Shown: positions 33,335-43,075 of the stretch, piece after piece | Numbering within the stretch: position 1 is the stretch's first letter | Layout of the letters: each line of letters opens with the position of its first letter | DNA from: JABDMD01 sp965203475 | Lineage (GTDB): Bacteria > Pseudomonadota > Gammaproteobacteria > UBA4575 | NCBI GenBank assembly: GCA_965203475.1 | Contig: OZ241890.1 | Coordinates: forward strand, 434,001-498,000 | DNA length: 64,000 nt | Reading direction: 5' to 3' | Notes under the pieces: model-generated | Databases searched by the model: none | What the model was told of the DNA's origin: nothing | Seen by the model: the letters and a program-made list of their open reading frames with translations, nothing else | Position numbers and translations under genes: made by a program

Positions 33335-34852
33335 TTGGTTAAAACAAACATCATAGCAAACTTTATTGGCAAAGGTTTATCGGCAGTTATGGCGTTAGCT
33401 TTTGTGCCAATATATTTAAAATTTTTGGGACCTGAAAAGTTTGGATTAATAGGCATTTATATAAGTTTATTGGCACTAATACCTGTTTTAGATTTTGGTA
33501 TTGGGTCAACTTTAAATAGAGAATTTGCAAGATATACTTCTAGTAAAAAAAATAAAATAGAAATTATTCAAATATATAAACTATTTGAATTAATTTACTG
33601 GGGCTTAGGGATAATATTTTTAATAATATTTTTAGGTATTGCCCCAACAATATCTAGTTTTTGGTTGAATTCTGTAAATTTATCATACGACTCAATTTTA
33701 TACGCAGTAGTAGCAATGAGTTTTGCTCTAGTATTTCAATGGATGTTTACACTTTATATGAACGGACTACTTGGTCTTCAAAAGCAAGTCATTTTGAATG
33801 TAATTATTGTTATTGCTGTAGTGATAAGAAATATTGGTGCGGCATTAGTATTATGGCTAGTAGAACCAACAGCGATGGCATTTTTCATTTGGGTTTCGAT
33901 TGTAAGTTTTATTCAAAATTTCTTGGTAAGAATTTATATTAATAAGTCATTGCCAGAGAGAAAAAAGCAAGTTAATTTGGATTTCTCGCTATTTTCAAAT
34001 AAATGGAAATTTACTATGGGTATGGCAGGAATATCATTTATGGCATTTTTATTGACACAAATAGATAAAATTACTCTGAGTAAAATGCTAAGTCTTGAAG
34101 CATTTGGTTATTATAGTGTTGCATGGATTGCGGCAAGTGGTATTTATTATATATCAAGTCCATTTTTTTCTGCATTATACCCGAAATTTTCGCAGTTAGT
34201 TAAAGCACACGATTTAGAAACCCAGAAATCTTTATATCATAAAAGTAGTCAAACATTAGCAGTAATATTAATGCCGATTGCATTTATACTGGTATTTTAT
34301 AGTGCAGATATACTTTATTTCTGGACTAATAATCTACAGCTAGTAGATAAAGTTGATCTTATATTAAAATTTTTAGTAATAGGGACATTGTTGAATGCAA
34401 TGATGCATATTCCATATGCAATGCAATTTGCATATGGATGGACTCGACTTGGTCTATTATTAAATCTAATTGGTGTAGTGTGCATTTTGCCATTAATAAT
34501 TTTTGCTATAAATTATTATTCATCATTAGGCGCAGCATTTACATGGTGTGTAGCGAATATTTTTATTCTGATTGTTGGCATACAAGTGATGCATAGCAAA
34601 ATACTAAGAAAGGAATTAAGGAATTGGTGGTTAATTGATAATGGAATATCTATTAGTATGAGTATTTTAATTATTTCTTTAAGTAAAGTTATATTGAGTC
34701 ACTCAAGTATAAATATATCAAATCAATTCTTGTTAATGTATATACTATTTGTTTTTTTATTGACCTTGACAGTAACAATAATATTGACGCCGTATACAAG
34801 AAAAACTGTTTTATCAAATATATTACTCAATTTTAATAAGGAGAATATTTAA
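33335..34852 (+). CDS. Polysaccharide flippase, Wzx/MATE-like
   Basis: This protein of about 505 residues is hydrophobic throughout with 12-14 likely membrane helices and the N-terminal pattern IIANFIGKGLSAVMALAFVPIYLKFLG split over residues 6-32, typical of lipid-linked oligosaccharide flippases (RfbX/Wzx family). Its role would be to move undecaprenyl-linked repeat units across the inner membrane. The start is probably the TTG at 33335, as the frame is closed upstream and the next ATG is 18 codons in. G+C is very low: 33961-34020 has 16 G+C in 60. Confidence 0.8.
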   Translation: MVKTNIIANFIGKGLSAVMALAFVPIYLKFLGPEKFGLIGIYISLLALIPVLDFGIGSTLNREFARYTSSKKNKIEIIQIYKLFELIYWGLGIIFLIIFLGIAPTISSFWLNSVNLSYDSILYAVVAMSFALVFQWMFTLYMNGLLGLQKQVILNVIIVIAVVIRNIGAALVLWLVEPTAMAFFIWVSIVSFIQNFLVRIYINKSLPERKKQVNLDFSLFSNKWKFTMGMAGISFMAFLLTQIDKITLSKMLSLEAFGYYSVAWIAASGIYYISSPFFSALYPKFSQLVKAHDLETQKSLYHKSSQTLAVILMPIAFILVFYSADILYFWTNNLQLVDKVDLILKFLVIGTLLNAMMHIPYAMQFAYGWTRLGLLLNLIGVVCILPLIIFAINYYSSLGAAFTWCVANIFILIVGIQVMHSKILRKELRNWWLIDNGISISMSILIISLSKVILSHSSINISNQFLLMYILFVFLLTLTVTIILTPYTRKTVLSNILLNFNKENI

Positions 34853-34952
34853 AATGTTTTGCAAGCATGTAAATAAAATTATATGAATATGAAAACATTT
34901 GAGATTATATCTTTATATAACATTTTATAATTTATGATAAGTAAATAGTATT

Positions 34953-35588
34953 ATGAGTGCTGATTTAATAAAAAAATGGATGAATAATTATTTATCGGAA
35001 TTAGAGAAATTGATAGGTAGCTCAGGTAGTGTATTAGACGTCGGTTGTGGAGAAAATTCACCAATAAAAAATTTTAAAAAGCGTTTGAAATTTTCTGCAG
35101 GTGTAGATGGGTTTCAAAAAAGTTTGAATTTAAGTAAAGAAGAAAACATACATGATGAGTATTACTGTATCGATATATTAAACTTAAAAAATAAATTTAA
35201 TAGCAATTCATTTAACTGTGTAATTGCGCTAGATGTTATCGAACATTTACCTAAGCAGCAGGGCTTAGAGTTAATTAAACAAATGGAATATATTAGTAAT
35301 GATAAAGTCATCATATTTACCCCAAATGGATTTTTGCCCCAGGGAGAGCATAGTGGAAATCCTCTTCAAAAGCATCGTTCTGGTTGGGATGTTGAAGAGA
35401 TGAGGGGTCTAGGGTTTGAAGTAATCGGAATTAATGGATGGAAACCACTGCTAGGGGAAATGTCTATTCCTAAATTTCGACCACGTAAATTTTGGATGCT
35501 TATTTCAAGGCTAACGCAACCATTTGTTAGAAATAATCCAGAACATGCATTTCAAATATTGTGCGTAAAAGAAATTAAAAGCCTTTAA
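34953..35588 (+). CDS. Class I SAM-dependent methyltransferase
   Basis: The 211-residue protein has the SAM-binding motif VLDVGCGENSP near residue 30, an Asp after the second strand (AGVDGF) and the IALDVIEHLPK motif near 90, typical of small-molecule methyltransferases. It lies between the flippase and a glycosyltransferase, so methylation of a sugar or lipid-linked intermediate is likely. The acceptor cannot be told from sequence. A perfect TATAAT stands at 34926-34931, but in such A+T-rich DNA this is weak evidence for a promoter. Confidence 0.75.
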   Translation: MSADLIKKWMNNYLSELEKLIGSSGSVLDVGCGENSPIKNFKKRLKFSAGVDGFQKSLNLSKEENIHDEYYCIDILNLKNKFNSNSFNCVIALDVIEHLPKQQGLELIKQMEYISNDKVIIFTPNGFLPQGEHSGNPLQKHRSGWDVEEMRGLGFEVIGINGWKPLLGEMSIPKFRPRKFWMLISRLTQPFVRNNPEHAFQILCVKEIKSL

Positions 35589-35642
35589 TAATTATATAAA
35601 TGTGTTACTAAGTTTATCAATATTATTTTTAACTAATAGTTT

Positions 35643-36608
35643 GTGAGTATAAGAAGTAGCAATAGTACTGAAATCAATAGCAGTTATGTATCAATTGTTA
35701 TTCCTGCATTCAACCATGGGAAATATCTATCCGAAGCAATAAATAGCGTTTTAGAACAAGATTATCCTAAAGTTGAGTTGATTGTTTTGAATGATGGATC
35801 TACCGACTCGACAGAAAATATACTTCAAAAATATAGAAATAAATTTTATTGGGAAACTCAGAAAAATATAGGGCAAGCCAACACCCTTAACAAAGGCTGG
35901 GGAATTGCCAAAGGAGGCATTTTATCTTATTTAAGTGCTGATGATACCCTGGAAAAAAATGCAGTAAGCACTTCATTAAAAGCACTAAATGCAAATGATT
36001 CTATAGTTATGACGTATTGTGATTTTAAATTAGTAGATGAAAATTCGAATATTATAAAAATATCAAAACGTCAAAAATATAATTTTCATGAAATGGTAGT
36101 CAATCTAAACTGTATTCCTGGTCCAGGTGTATTTTTTAAAAGAAGTTCATATGAAAAGGCAGGACCATGGAATCCAAAATATAGACAGATGCCAGATTAT
36201 GAGTTTTGGTTAAGGCTAGGTATTACGGGTGATTTTCTACATATACCTGAAGTATTAGCAAATTTTAGAATTCACAATGAATCTCAAACATTTTCTATAC
36301 CATCAGTTAATAAAGCAGAAGAACCTGTTAATGTGTTAAATGACTTTTTTTCAGTTAATGAAATTCCAGCAGAAATTATAAAATATAAAAATAAAGCATT
36401 AAGTAACGCATATTTATTTTCATCTCAGCTGCATTTAAAAGCTAGTAGATATAATTACGCATTTTGCTATATGTATAAATCTATTAGATTATATCCAATA
36501 AATTTTGCTAAATTAAAAACTTATAAAATGCTTATTCATGGGCTATCGGTACGCCCTTTTTATCTGCTTAATAGGATAATCCGAAAAGCACTGAAAATTT
36601 CTAATTAA
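35643..36608 (+). CDS. Glycosyltransferase family 2
   Basis: A GT-A inverting glycosyltransferase of 321 residues. The N-terminal nucleotide-binding part reads VSIVIPAFNHGKYLSEAINS, then LIVLNDGSTDST, with a metal-binding DxD-type motif LSADDTLE near 100 and the acceptor-side segment MPDYEFWLRLG near 185. No membrane helices, so it acts at the cytoplasmic face during repeat-unit assembly. The start is a GTG. Sugar specificity unknown. Confidence 0.82.
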   Translation: MSIRSSNSTEINSSYVSIVIPAFNHGKYLSEAINSVLEQDYPKVELIVLNDGSTDSTENILQKYRNKFYWETQKNIGQANTLNKGWGIAKGGILSYLSADDTLEKNAVSTSLKALNANDSIVMTYCDFKLVDENSNIIKISKRQKYNFHEMVVNLNCIPGPGVFFKRSSYEKAGPWNPKYRQMPDYEFWLRLGITGDFLHIPEVLANFRIHNESQTFSIPSVNKAEEPVNVLNDFFSVNEIPAEIIKYKNKALSNAYLFSSQLHLKASRYNYAFCYMYKSIRLYPINFAKLKTYKMLIHGLSVRPFYLLNRIIRKALKISN

Positions 36609-36632
36609 ATTTTATAGTAGATGGTGTAAAAG

Positions 36633-37571
36633 TTGGGTCCAATAATAATAATTGGCGGGTCTGGATTTATTGGCCAATCTCTTTTAAGAGCATTTGATTC
36701 TGAAGAATGCGCTAACATTAGTATCTTGCTAAGAAATTCAGATACTATCTCTGATATTAATCTGACAGATATAAATATAGTTCAAGGCGATTTATTTAAC
36801 GAGACGGCATTAGATGCCTTAATTCAACCAGGTGCTACTGTAATCAATTTAGTATACATAAATGATCTAGATACTTTAAAGAATATTGATGCTATAAACA
36901 CTTTAACTAGTAAGTGTAAATCAGTTGGTATTAAAAGATTTATTCATTGTAGTACAACATCAGTATATGGTGATACCAACGAAGTAGAGATTACGGAAAA
37001 AACAAAGTGTAATCCTAAAACAGAATATGAAAAAACAAAGTATAAAATTGAAAATTTATTAGAACGGGAGGCCAATGATCACTTTGAGCTGATAATCATA
37101 AGGCCAACAGCTGTATTTGGGCCAAATGGTAAGAATTTGATAAAGTTTATAGAGGCATTTAAATTTGGTAATCCAGTTATTAATTATTTTAGAGCCTGTC
37201 TTTATTCGAAACGAAGAATGAATTTAGTGTCTATAAATACAGTAGTATCTTCGATAAAATTTTTAATAGAAGTTAATATTTCTCATAAACAGGAGACTTA
37301 TATTGTTTCTGAAGATGAAGAAGCTAAAAATAATTTTTATGATATCGAAAAGATGATACGGGAGTTTATGTACATTAAGTACTATTCTATACCAGTAATT
37401 AAATTGCCAAGCATCATTCTAAAATTATTTTTAAAATTTAAACACAGGTCAAATGTGAATCCTGAAACTCGTTTCTCAAGCAAGAAGATACAAAAACTTG
37501 GATTTAGAAAACTCCAATCATTTGAAAAATCTCTTCAAAAGTATATCGAATATTATCAAGAAAAATTATGA
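36633..37571 (+). CDS. NAD-dependent epimerase/dehydratase (extended SDR)
   Basis: The 312-residue protein has a Rossmann motif GGSGFIG near residue 8, the catalytic Ser/Thr region (HCSTTSVYG) and Tyr132-x3-Lys136. Overall layout matches nucleotide-sugar epimerases and reductases. It starts at a TTG, 24 bp after the glycosyltransferase. It does not obviously belong to either of the two nucleotide-sugar routes identified downstream, so it may supply a third sugar. Confidence 0.75.
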   Translation: MGPIIIIGGSGFIGQSLLRAFDSEECANISILLRNSDTISDINLTDINIVQGDLFNETALDALIQPGATVINLVYINDLDTLKNIDAINTLTSKCKSVGIKRFIHCSTTSVYGDTNEVEITEKTKCNPKTEYEKTKYKIENLLEREANDHFELIIIRPTAVFGPNGKNLIKFIEAFKFGNPVINYFRACLYSKRRMNLVSINTVVSSIKFLIEVNISHKQETYIVSEDEEAKNNFYDIEKMIREFMYIKYYSIPVIKLPSIILKLFLKFKHRSNVNPETRFSSKKIQKLGFRKLQSFEKSLQKYIEYYQEKL

Positions 37572-37595
37572 TAATTATTTTAGGTTAGATGTTTA

Positions 37596-38726
37596 ATGAG
37601 AGTCCTTAATGTAAATATTTCGATAGATTCTAAAACCGGAGGAGGAACTGCAGAAAGAACGTATCAATTAACCCGTTATCTAAATGAATTAGGAGTGTAT
37701 TGCAAAGTATTAGTATTGGATTTAAAAGGAGGAGATACAGATCTAATTTTAGATAGAGATTTAATTGTCAAGTTAAAATGCATTAATCAAAGATTTTATA
37801 TTCCTAAATTAGATGTAAAAATTCTCAAGAATACTGTTCAAGATGTAAATTTAATACATTTAATGAGTCATTGGACTTTACTAAATGCATTTGTGTATAT
37901 AATAGCGAAGATATATAAAAAACCTTTTGTAATTTGTCCCGCTGGCGCACTTTCATATACAGGTCGTTCAAAGTATTTGAAGAAAACATATAACTGCGTT
38001 ATTGGTAGGCGTATCTTACTTGAAGCAAAGTTTTGTATTGCAATTAGCCGTGAAGAAGTTGATGTGCTAGTTAAGCATCAAGTAGATAAATCAAAGATAG
38101 TGCATATTCCAAACGGAATTAACAAAAAAGAATATGAAATGTATGATATTGGAAAGTTTAAAAAGAAGTATGGCATTAATAATAAGAAAGTTATTTTATT
38201 TGTAGGTAGGCTAAACAAGATTAAAGGAGTAGATATTTTATTTAATGCTTTTTGCAATATATGTAAAAATTACTCAGAGTATTTACTAATTATTGCAGGC
38301 CCAGATGAAGGTATGAGAAAAGATTTAGAGATTAAAATAAATGAGAAAAATTTGTCTGGTCAAATTAAATTCATAGGTTATTTAGACCCAAAGTTAAAAT
38401 CAAGTGCATATCATGCAGCAGAGCTTTTGGTAATACCCTCTCGTCAAGAAGCAATGTCAATAGTCGTTTTAGAGGCAGGTATAACTGGAACACCTTCGTT
38501 AATAACGAATAGATGTGGTTTTAATGAGATAGAGAAAATTAATGGTGGTGTGGTTGTTGAGGCAAATATAAGCAGTATACAGCAAGCATTAACAAAATTA
38601 ATGCTGGATGAAAAATTATTAAAAAACATGGGGGCGAACATGAAAAGATATGTTGAAAAAAACTTTTTATGGGAAATCATTGTCAAAAAACATGAAAAAT
38701 TATTTATCCAAGTTCTTAAAGCATAA
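37596..38726 (+). CDS. Glycosyltransferase family 4
   Basis: A GT-B retaining glycosyltransferase of 376 residues. The N-terminal half has the GGGTAERTYQLTRYL loop and the C-terminal half the family block KKVILFVGRLNKIKGVDIL, then PSRQEAMSIVVLEAG with the conserved E-x7-E (Glu-rich) site. It is soluble or peripheral, acting in repeat-unit assembly. The donor is not identifiable. Confidence 0.82.
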   Translation: MRVLNVNISIDSKTGGGTAERTYQLTRYLNELGVYCKVLVLDLKGGDTDLILDRDLIVKLKCINQRFYIPKLDVKILKNTVQDVNLIHLMSHWTLLNAFVYIIAKIYKKPFVICPAGALSYTGRSKYLKKTYNCVIGRRILLEAKFCIAISREEVDVLVKHQVDKSKIVHIPNGINKKEYEMYDIGKFKKKYGINNKKVILFVGRLNKIKGVDILFNAFCNICKNYSEYLLIIAGPDEGMRKDLEIKINEKNLSGQIKFIGYLDPKLKSSAYHAAELLVIPSRQEAMSIVVLEAGITGTPSLITNRCGFNEIEKINGGVVVEANISSIQQALTKLMLDEKLLKNMGANMKRYVEKNFLWEIIVKKHEKLFIQVLKA

Positions 38727-38767
38727 TCTTAATAGATAAATTCTTGAATTTTTAAATTGTCAAATTA

Positions 38768-39985
38768 ATGAGGATACTTATTATCACACAATATTTTTGG
38801 CCTGAAAATTTTCGAATAAATGAATTAGCAATTGATTTACAAGCTAGAGGGCATGAAGTTATCATATATACAGGATTTCCAAATTATCCTGAAGGAAAAG
38901 TTTATTCTGGGTATAATTATTTTAATAAATATACAGAAAAATTAAATGGAGTAATAATCAAACGTGTACCGCTTATTCCTAGAGGAAAAGATAATAAAAT
39001 TCAGCTAGCTTTTAATTTTGTATCATTTGCATTTTTCTCATGTATGATTGCGCCATTTAGATTGCGCAAAAAATACGAAATAATATTTGTATATGAGCCT
39101 TCTCCAATTACTGTATGTTTACCAGCAATATTAGTTAAAAAGATAAAAAAAATACCAATATTATTTTGGGTACAAGATTTGTGGCCAGAAAGTGTGTCTG
39201 CAACAGGCGCTATAAAATCTTCTAACTTATTAAAATTAATTAGAAAGATCGTAAAATATATATATAAATCCTGTGATTTAATATTAGTACAATCAAAAGC
39301 ATTTATTTCATCTATAGAACAGTTTGGAATTAAATCTGATCGAATTCGTTATTTTCCAAATAGTGCAGAAAGAATATATAGACCGATTACAAATTTAGAT
39401 GATCACGAAAATTTGAAAAAACTACCTGAGGGATTTCGAATAATTTTTGCTGGAAACATTGGTGTTGCTCAGTCCATGGAAACAATCATCAATGCTGCAT
39501 TCATATTGAGAGAGTATTCAGAAATTCATTGGGTGATAATTGGTGACGGAAGAAAGAAAGCTTGGATAGAAAATCAAGTAGAAAAACAAAATTTGAATGC
39601 AAATGTGCATTTATTGGGCCAAAAGTCTTTGCAAGAGATGCCATTTTATTTTTCAGCAGGTGATGTGCTCTTAGCTACATTAAAGAGTGATCCAATTTTT
39701 TCACTTACTATTCCAAGCAAAATCCAATCATACCTTGCATGCGGTAAACCAATCATCGCAGCAATTGATGGTGAAACGGCAAATGTGATTAAAGAGTCAG
39801 GAGCCGGTATCACTGTTGAAGCCGAAAATGCAGATGCTTTAGCAAATACTGTGCTAAGGCTTTATAACATGGATGCAAGTGAGCGTAAAGAAATGGGTAA
39901 ATTAGGCAGGAAATATTTTGAGGAAAATTTTGATAGCGAAATGCTTGTTACAAAGCTAGAAAAATGGATGCATGAGTTAAGTTAA
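38768..39985 (+). CDS. Glycosyltransferase family 4, WbuB-like (L-fucosamine/quinovosamine type)
   Basis: This 405-residue GT-B enzyme begins MRILIITQYFWPENFRINEL and has FWVQDLWPESVSATG and CDLILVQSKAF, the pattern of WbuB-like transferases that sit next to the genes for UDP-L-FucNAc or UDP-L-QuiNAc in O-antigen loci. Here it directly precedes such a gene trio (3 bp to the next gene), so it is the best candidate for the transferase of that 2-acetamido-2,6-dideoxy-L-hexose. The linkage and acceptor are unknown. Confidence 0.78.
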   Translation: MRILIITQYFWPENFRINELAIDLQARGHEVIIYTGFPNYPEGKVYSGYNYFNKYTEKLNGVIIKRVPLIPRGKDNKIQLAFNFVSFAFFSCMIAPFRLRKKYEIIFVYEPSPITVCLPAILVKKIKKIPILFWVQDLWPESVSATGAIKSSNLLKLIRKIVKYIYKSCDLILVQSKAFISSIEQFGIKSDRIRYFPNSAERIYRPITNLDDHENLKKLPEGFRIIFAGNIGVAQSMETIINAAFILREYSEIHWVIIGDGRKKAWIENQVEKQNLNANVHLLGQKSLQEMPFYFSAGDVLLATLKSDPIFSLTIPSKIQSYLACGKPIIAAIDGETANVIKESGAGITVEAENADALANTVLRLYNMDASERKEMGKLGRKYFEENFDSEMLVTKLEKWMHELS

Positions 39986-39988
39986 ACA

Positions 39989-40858
39989 ATGAGCACTAAG
40001 ATACTAATACTTGGTGGTGATGGTATGCTTGGGCATCAGTTACTACAACAATTAAATAGTAAATATGATGTAAAAGTAACACTACGGAAAAAAGAAAATT
40101 ATTATAAAAAATTTAAACAATTTAATAACGAAAATTCATTTTTTGAAATTGAAGCAAGCGAAATTTTAAAATTAGAAAGAATAATAATTAAATGGAACCC
40201 TAATTATATAATCAACTGTATAGGAATAGTTAAGCAAAGAAAAGAAGCTTCGGAAGCAATTGAAAGTATAAAAATTAACGCATTATTACCACATCAATTA
40301 GCATTACTATGTGAAAAATATTCGTCCTATTTGGTGCAAATAAGCACTGATTGTGTATTTTCTGGTGCACGGGGAAACTATTCCGAAACAGATACTCCAG
40401 ACGCAGAAGACATTTATGGACGTACAAAATTGTTAGGTGAGGTTAATATACAAAAAGCGATAACATTACGCACTTCTATAATAGGTTTGGAGTTATCAAG
40501 AAAACAAGGATTAGTTGAATGGTTTCTTTCACAGTCTGGCAAAATATATGGATATTCGAAAGCTATATTTTCAGGATTTACTACAATAGAGCTTGCAAAC
40601 ATAATAGAATTACTACTAACGAAGCATAGTAGTTTATCTGGAGTCTGGCATGTTGCTTCTTGCCCAATTAGCAAGTACCAGCTATTAATCGAACTTTCAA
40701 ATAAATTAAATCTTCAGGATGTTAGTATTGAAAAAGATGAAAAGTTTGTGTGTGATCGGAGTTTGAATTCTACTGCATTTTATAAGATAACAGGATATTC
40801 TCCTCCAACATGGGATAGTATGCTTGATTCTCTTACTGAGCAAATCGCAAATAGATAA
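39989..40858 (+). CDS. RmlD-type nucleotide-sugar 4-ketoreductase (no cupin domain)
   Basis: The 289-residue protein has GGDGMLGHQLLQQL at the N-terminus, ISTDCVFSGARGNY in the middle and Tyr143-x3-Lys147, the RmlD reductase layout. It lies between the WbuB-like transferase and the dehydratase gene. In the UDP-L-FucNAc route the equivalent enzyme (FnlB/WbjC/CapF) is about 370 residues with a C-terminal cupin that inverts C3; that domain is absent here. This length and order fit WbvR/QnlB of the UDP-L-QuiNAc route, which reduces C4 to give UDP-L-RhaNAc. Assignment by architecture only. Confidence 0.72.
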   Translation: MSTKILILGGDGMLGHQLLQQLNSKYDVKVTLRKKENYYKKFKQFNNENSFFEIEASEILKLERIIIKWNPNYIINCIGIVKQRKEASEAIESIKINALLPHQLALLCEKYSSYLVQISTDCVFSGARGNYSETDTPDAEDIYGRTKLLGEVNIQKAITLRTSIIGLELSRKQGLVEWFLSQSGKIYGYSKAIFSGFTTIELANIIELLLTKHSSLSGVWHVASCPISKYQLLIELSNKLNLQDVSIEKDEKFVCDRSLNSTAFYKITGYSPPTWDSMLDSLTEQIANR

Positions 40859-40866
40859 TAGTTAAC

Positions 40867-41931
40867 ATGTATTTAGAAGACAAAAGAGTATTAGTTACAG
40901 GGGGGACAGGATCTTTAGGGAAAACGCTGGTGCGAAGACTGCTTGTTGGTGATTTGGGAATCCCAAAAAAAGTTATAGTTTTATCTAGAGATGAAGCAAA
41001 GCAGCATAATATGCGTCTGGAGTACCTGCATAAAACTGTAACAACAGACGAGGTGATTTATAACAATTTTAAACAAATATTAGAATTTCGTATTGGGGAT
41101 GTTCGTGATTATCATGATATTTGTGCATCGTTGAAGAATGTAGATATTGTCATCAATGCTGCTGCGTTAAAACAAGTGCCCACATGTGAGTATTTTCCTG
41201 GTCAAGCTGTACAAACAAATTGTTTAGGGGCACAGAATATTGTAAATGCCATAGTTGAAAATCAGTATCCGATAGAAACAGTATTAGGAGTTAGCACCGA
41301 TAAAGCTTGTAAACCTGTGAATGTAATGGGCATGTCTAAAGCTATACAAGAAAGAATTTTCATTTCTGCTAACGTCATAAATCCAGAAACAAGATTTATT
41401 TGTGTCAGATATGGAAATGTACTCGCTTCTCGTGGATCTGTTATTCCGTTGTTCCTAGAACAAATCAGAAATGGAGGGCCTGTCACAATTACCAATCCAA
41501 ATATGACTAGATTTCTTTTAAGCTTAGAACAAGCTGTTGATTTAATATTCGCCGCATTGCAAGACGCAAATTCAGGTGAGACATATATTCCACGAGTATC
41601 TTCAGCTACAGTAGAAGGCATTGCTCGCTCTCTTATTGGCGATAAAAAATTGGAGATTGATATTATTGGCGAGCGGCCTGGAGAAAAACTACATGAGATT
41701 TTGGTTTCCGAGGAAGAGTGCCGGCATACAATCAGTAGAGACGACTATTATGTAATTTTGCCTATGTTACCAGAATTATGTACAACAACTAATATGTTAA
41801 GTGTACTCAATAAAGAATATAGTTCAGGAGATGAGACAGCTTCTATTGAAGAAACTACAGCGCTTTTAAAATCACACAACATATTAGTTGATCAAATAAA
41901 TGATTTAGAATCTCAAGAATTGCTAGTTTAA
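40867..41931 (+). CDS. UDP-GlcNAc 4,6-dehydratase/5-epimerase (WbjB/CapE/WbvB family)
   Basis: This 354-residue SDR begins MYLEDKRVLVTGGTGSLGKTL. It has AAALKQVPTCEYFPGQAVQTN and STDKACKPVNVMGMSK, where Met154 replaces the usual catalytic Tyr before Lys158, as is known for this dehydratase family. It would convert UDP-GlcNAc to a 4-keto-6-deoxy-L-hexose intermediate. The flanking reductase and C2-epimerase complete a three-enzyme route. It lacks the N-terminal membrane domain found in WbpM at 45046, so it is a separate activity. Confidence 0.85.
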   Translation: MYLEDKRVLVTGGTGSLGKTLVRRLLVGDLGIPKKVIVLSRDEAKQHNMRLEYLHKTVTTDEVIYNNFKQILEFRIGDVRDYHDICASLKNVDIVINAAALKQVPTCEYFPGQAVQTNCLGAQNIVNAIVENQYPIETVLGVSTDKACKPVNVMGMSKAIQERIFISANVINPETRFICVRYGNVLASRGSVIPLFLEQIRNGGPVTITNPNMTRFLLSLEQAVDLIFAALQDANSGETYIPRVSSATVEGIARSLIGDKKLEIDIIGERPGEKLHEILVSEEECRHTISRDDYYVILPMLPELCTTTNMLSVLNKEYSSGDETASIEETTALLKSHNILVDQINDLESQELLV

Positions 41932-41944
41932 AATCAATTCAGCA

Positions 41945-43075
41945 ATGTTAAAAGTAGCAACAATAATTGGGACTCGTCCTGAACTAATAAAACTCAGTCG
42001 TATTATAGCTGAACTTGATCGGCAATTTGAGCATGTGTTAATTCATTCAGGCCAAAATTATGATTATGAGCTTAATGAAGTATTTTTTAACGATCTTGAA
42101 ATTAATAAACCAAAACATTTTTTAAATGTAGCAGATGAATCATCTTCTGAGACAATTGGTAATGTAATTATTAATTCGCACAAAATTTTAAAGCGAATAA
42201 AGCCAGATGCATTTCTTATTTATGGTGATACAAATACTTGTTTATCAGCGATAGCCGCAAAGAGGTTAAACATTCCTGTGTTTCATATGGAAGCAGGAAA
42301 TCGCTGTTTTGATGAACGAGTACCAGAGGAGATAAATAGAAGAATCATTGACCATATAAGTGATATCAATATGCCATTAACAGAACATGCAAGACGATAT
42401 CTTTTAAATGAAGGTATTAGAGCTGAAACTATAATAAAGACTGGTTCCACTATGATAGAAGTGTTGAACTATTATTCAGAAAAGATAAATGCTGCAAATA
42501 TTCTGGAAAAATTAAACCTTCAAAATAAAAAATATATTCTTGTCAGTGCCCATAGAGAGGAGAATGTAGATGTACCTGATCGCCTAAAAAATTTGGTTAA
42601 TTCGCTAAAAGATATCTCAAATAATTTTAGCGTCCCTATAATATTCTCTACTCATCCAAGAACTAAAGATCGGTTTAATGCGTTTAATATTCAAATTCAA
42701 GATACAAATATTAAGTTTTTAGATGCTTTAGGATTTTTAGAATATATAAAACTACAGAAAAATGCACTATGTGTCTTATCGGATAGTGGAACAATAACCG
42801 AGGAAGCATCTATATTGAGAATTCCAGCAATTACAATTCGCCAAACTCATGAGCGTCCTGAAGGAATGGATCATGGTGTGCTTATTATGAGCGATATAAA
42901 TAGCGAACGATTAATTTCAGCAATTGAGATGATCGCATCACAAGACGCTAAGTTGGATCCAAAGTTTGGTAGTGTAGATGATTATTTTGAGGATAATGTA
43001 TCCACAAAAGTTGCACGAATAATTCAAAGCTATACTGATTATGTTAATCGCACTGTATGGCAGAAACATCAATAA
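41945..43075 (+). CDS. UDP-N-acetylhexosamine 2-epimerase (WbjD/FnlC/QnlC-type, WecB family)
   Basis: The 376-residue enzyme has the non-hydrolysing UDP-GlcNAc 2-epimerase landmarks: IGTRPELIKLSRII at the N-terminus, YGDTNTCLSAIAAKR, HMEAGNRCFDERVPEEINRR and SAHREENVD. Next to the dehydratase and the RmlD-type reductase it should perform the last step, C2 inversion, to UDP-L-QuiNAc or UDP-L-FucNAc and not UDP-ManNAc formation. Its 3' end overlaps the next gene by 19 bp. Confidence 0.85.
   Translation: MLKVATIIGTRPELIKLSRIIAELDRQFEHVLIHSGQNYDYELNEVFFNDLEINKPKHFLNVADESSSETIGNVIINSHKILKRIKPDAFLIYGDTNTCLSAIAAKRLNIPVFHMEAGNRCFDERVPEEINRRIIDHISDINMPLTEHARRYLLNEGIRAETIIKTGSTMIEVLNYYSEKINAANILEKLNLQNKKYILVSAHREENVDVPDRLKNLVNSLKDISNNFSVPIIFSTHPRTKDRFNAFNIQIQDTNIKFLDALGFLEYIKLQKNALCVLSDSGTITEEASILRIPAITIRQTHERPEGMDHGVLIMSDINSERLISAIEMIASQDAKLDPKFGSVDDYFEDNVSTKVARIIQSYTDYVNRTVWQKHQ

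Noticed and set aside
34899..34931. Perfect TATAAT with an upstream TTGAGA before the methyltransferase at 34953
   Set aside because: The spacing is 21 bp, outside the usual range, and such hexamers arise often by chance in DNA this rich in A+T.
41945..43075. WecB itself (UDP-GlcNAc to UDP-ManNAc epimerase for ECA)
   Set aside because: The family fits, but the neighbours form the 6-deoxy-L-HexNAc route and no wecC or other ECA gene is present.
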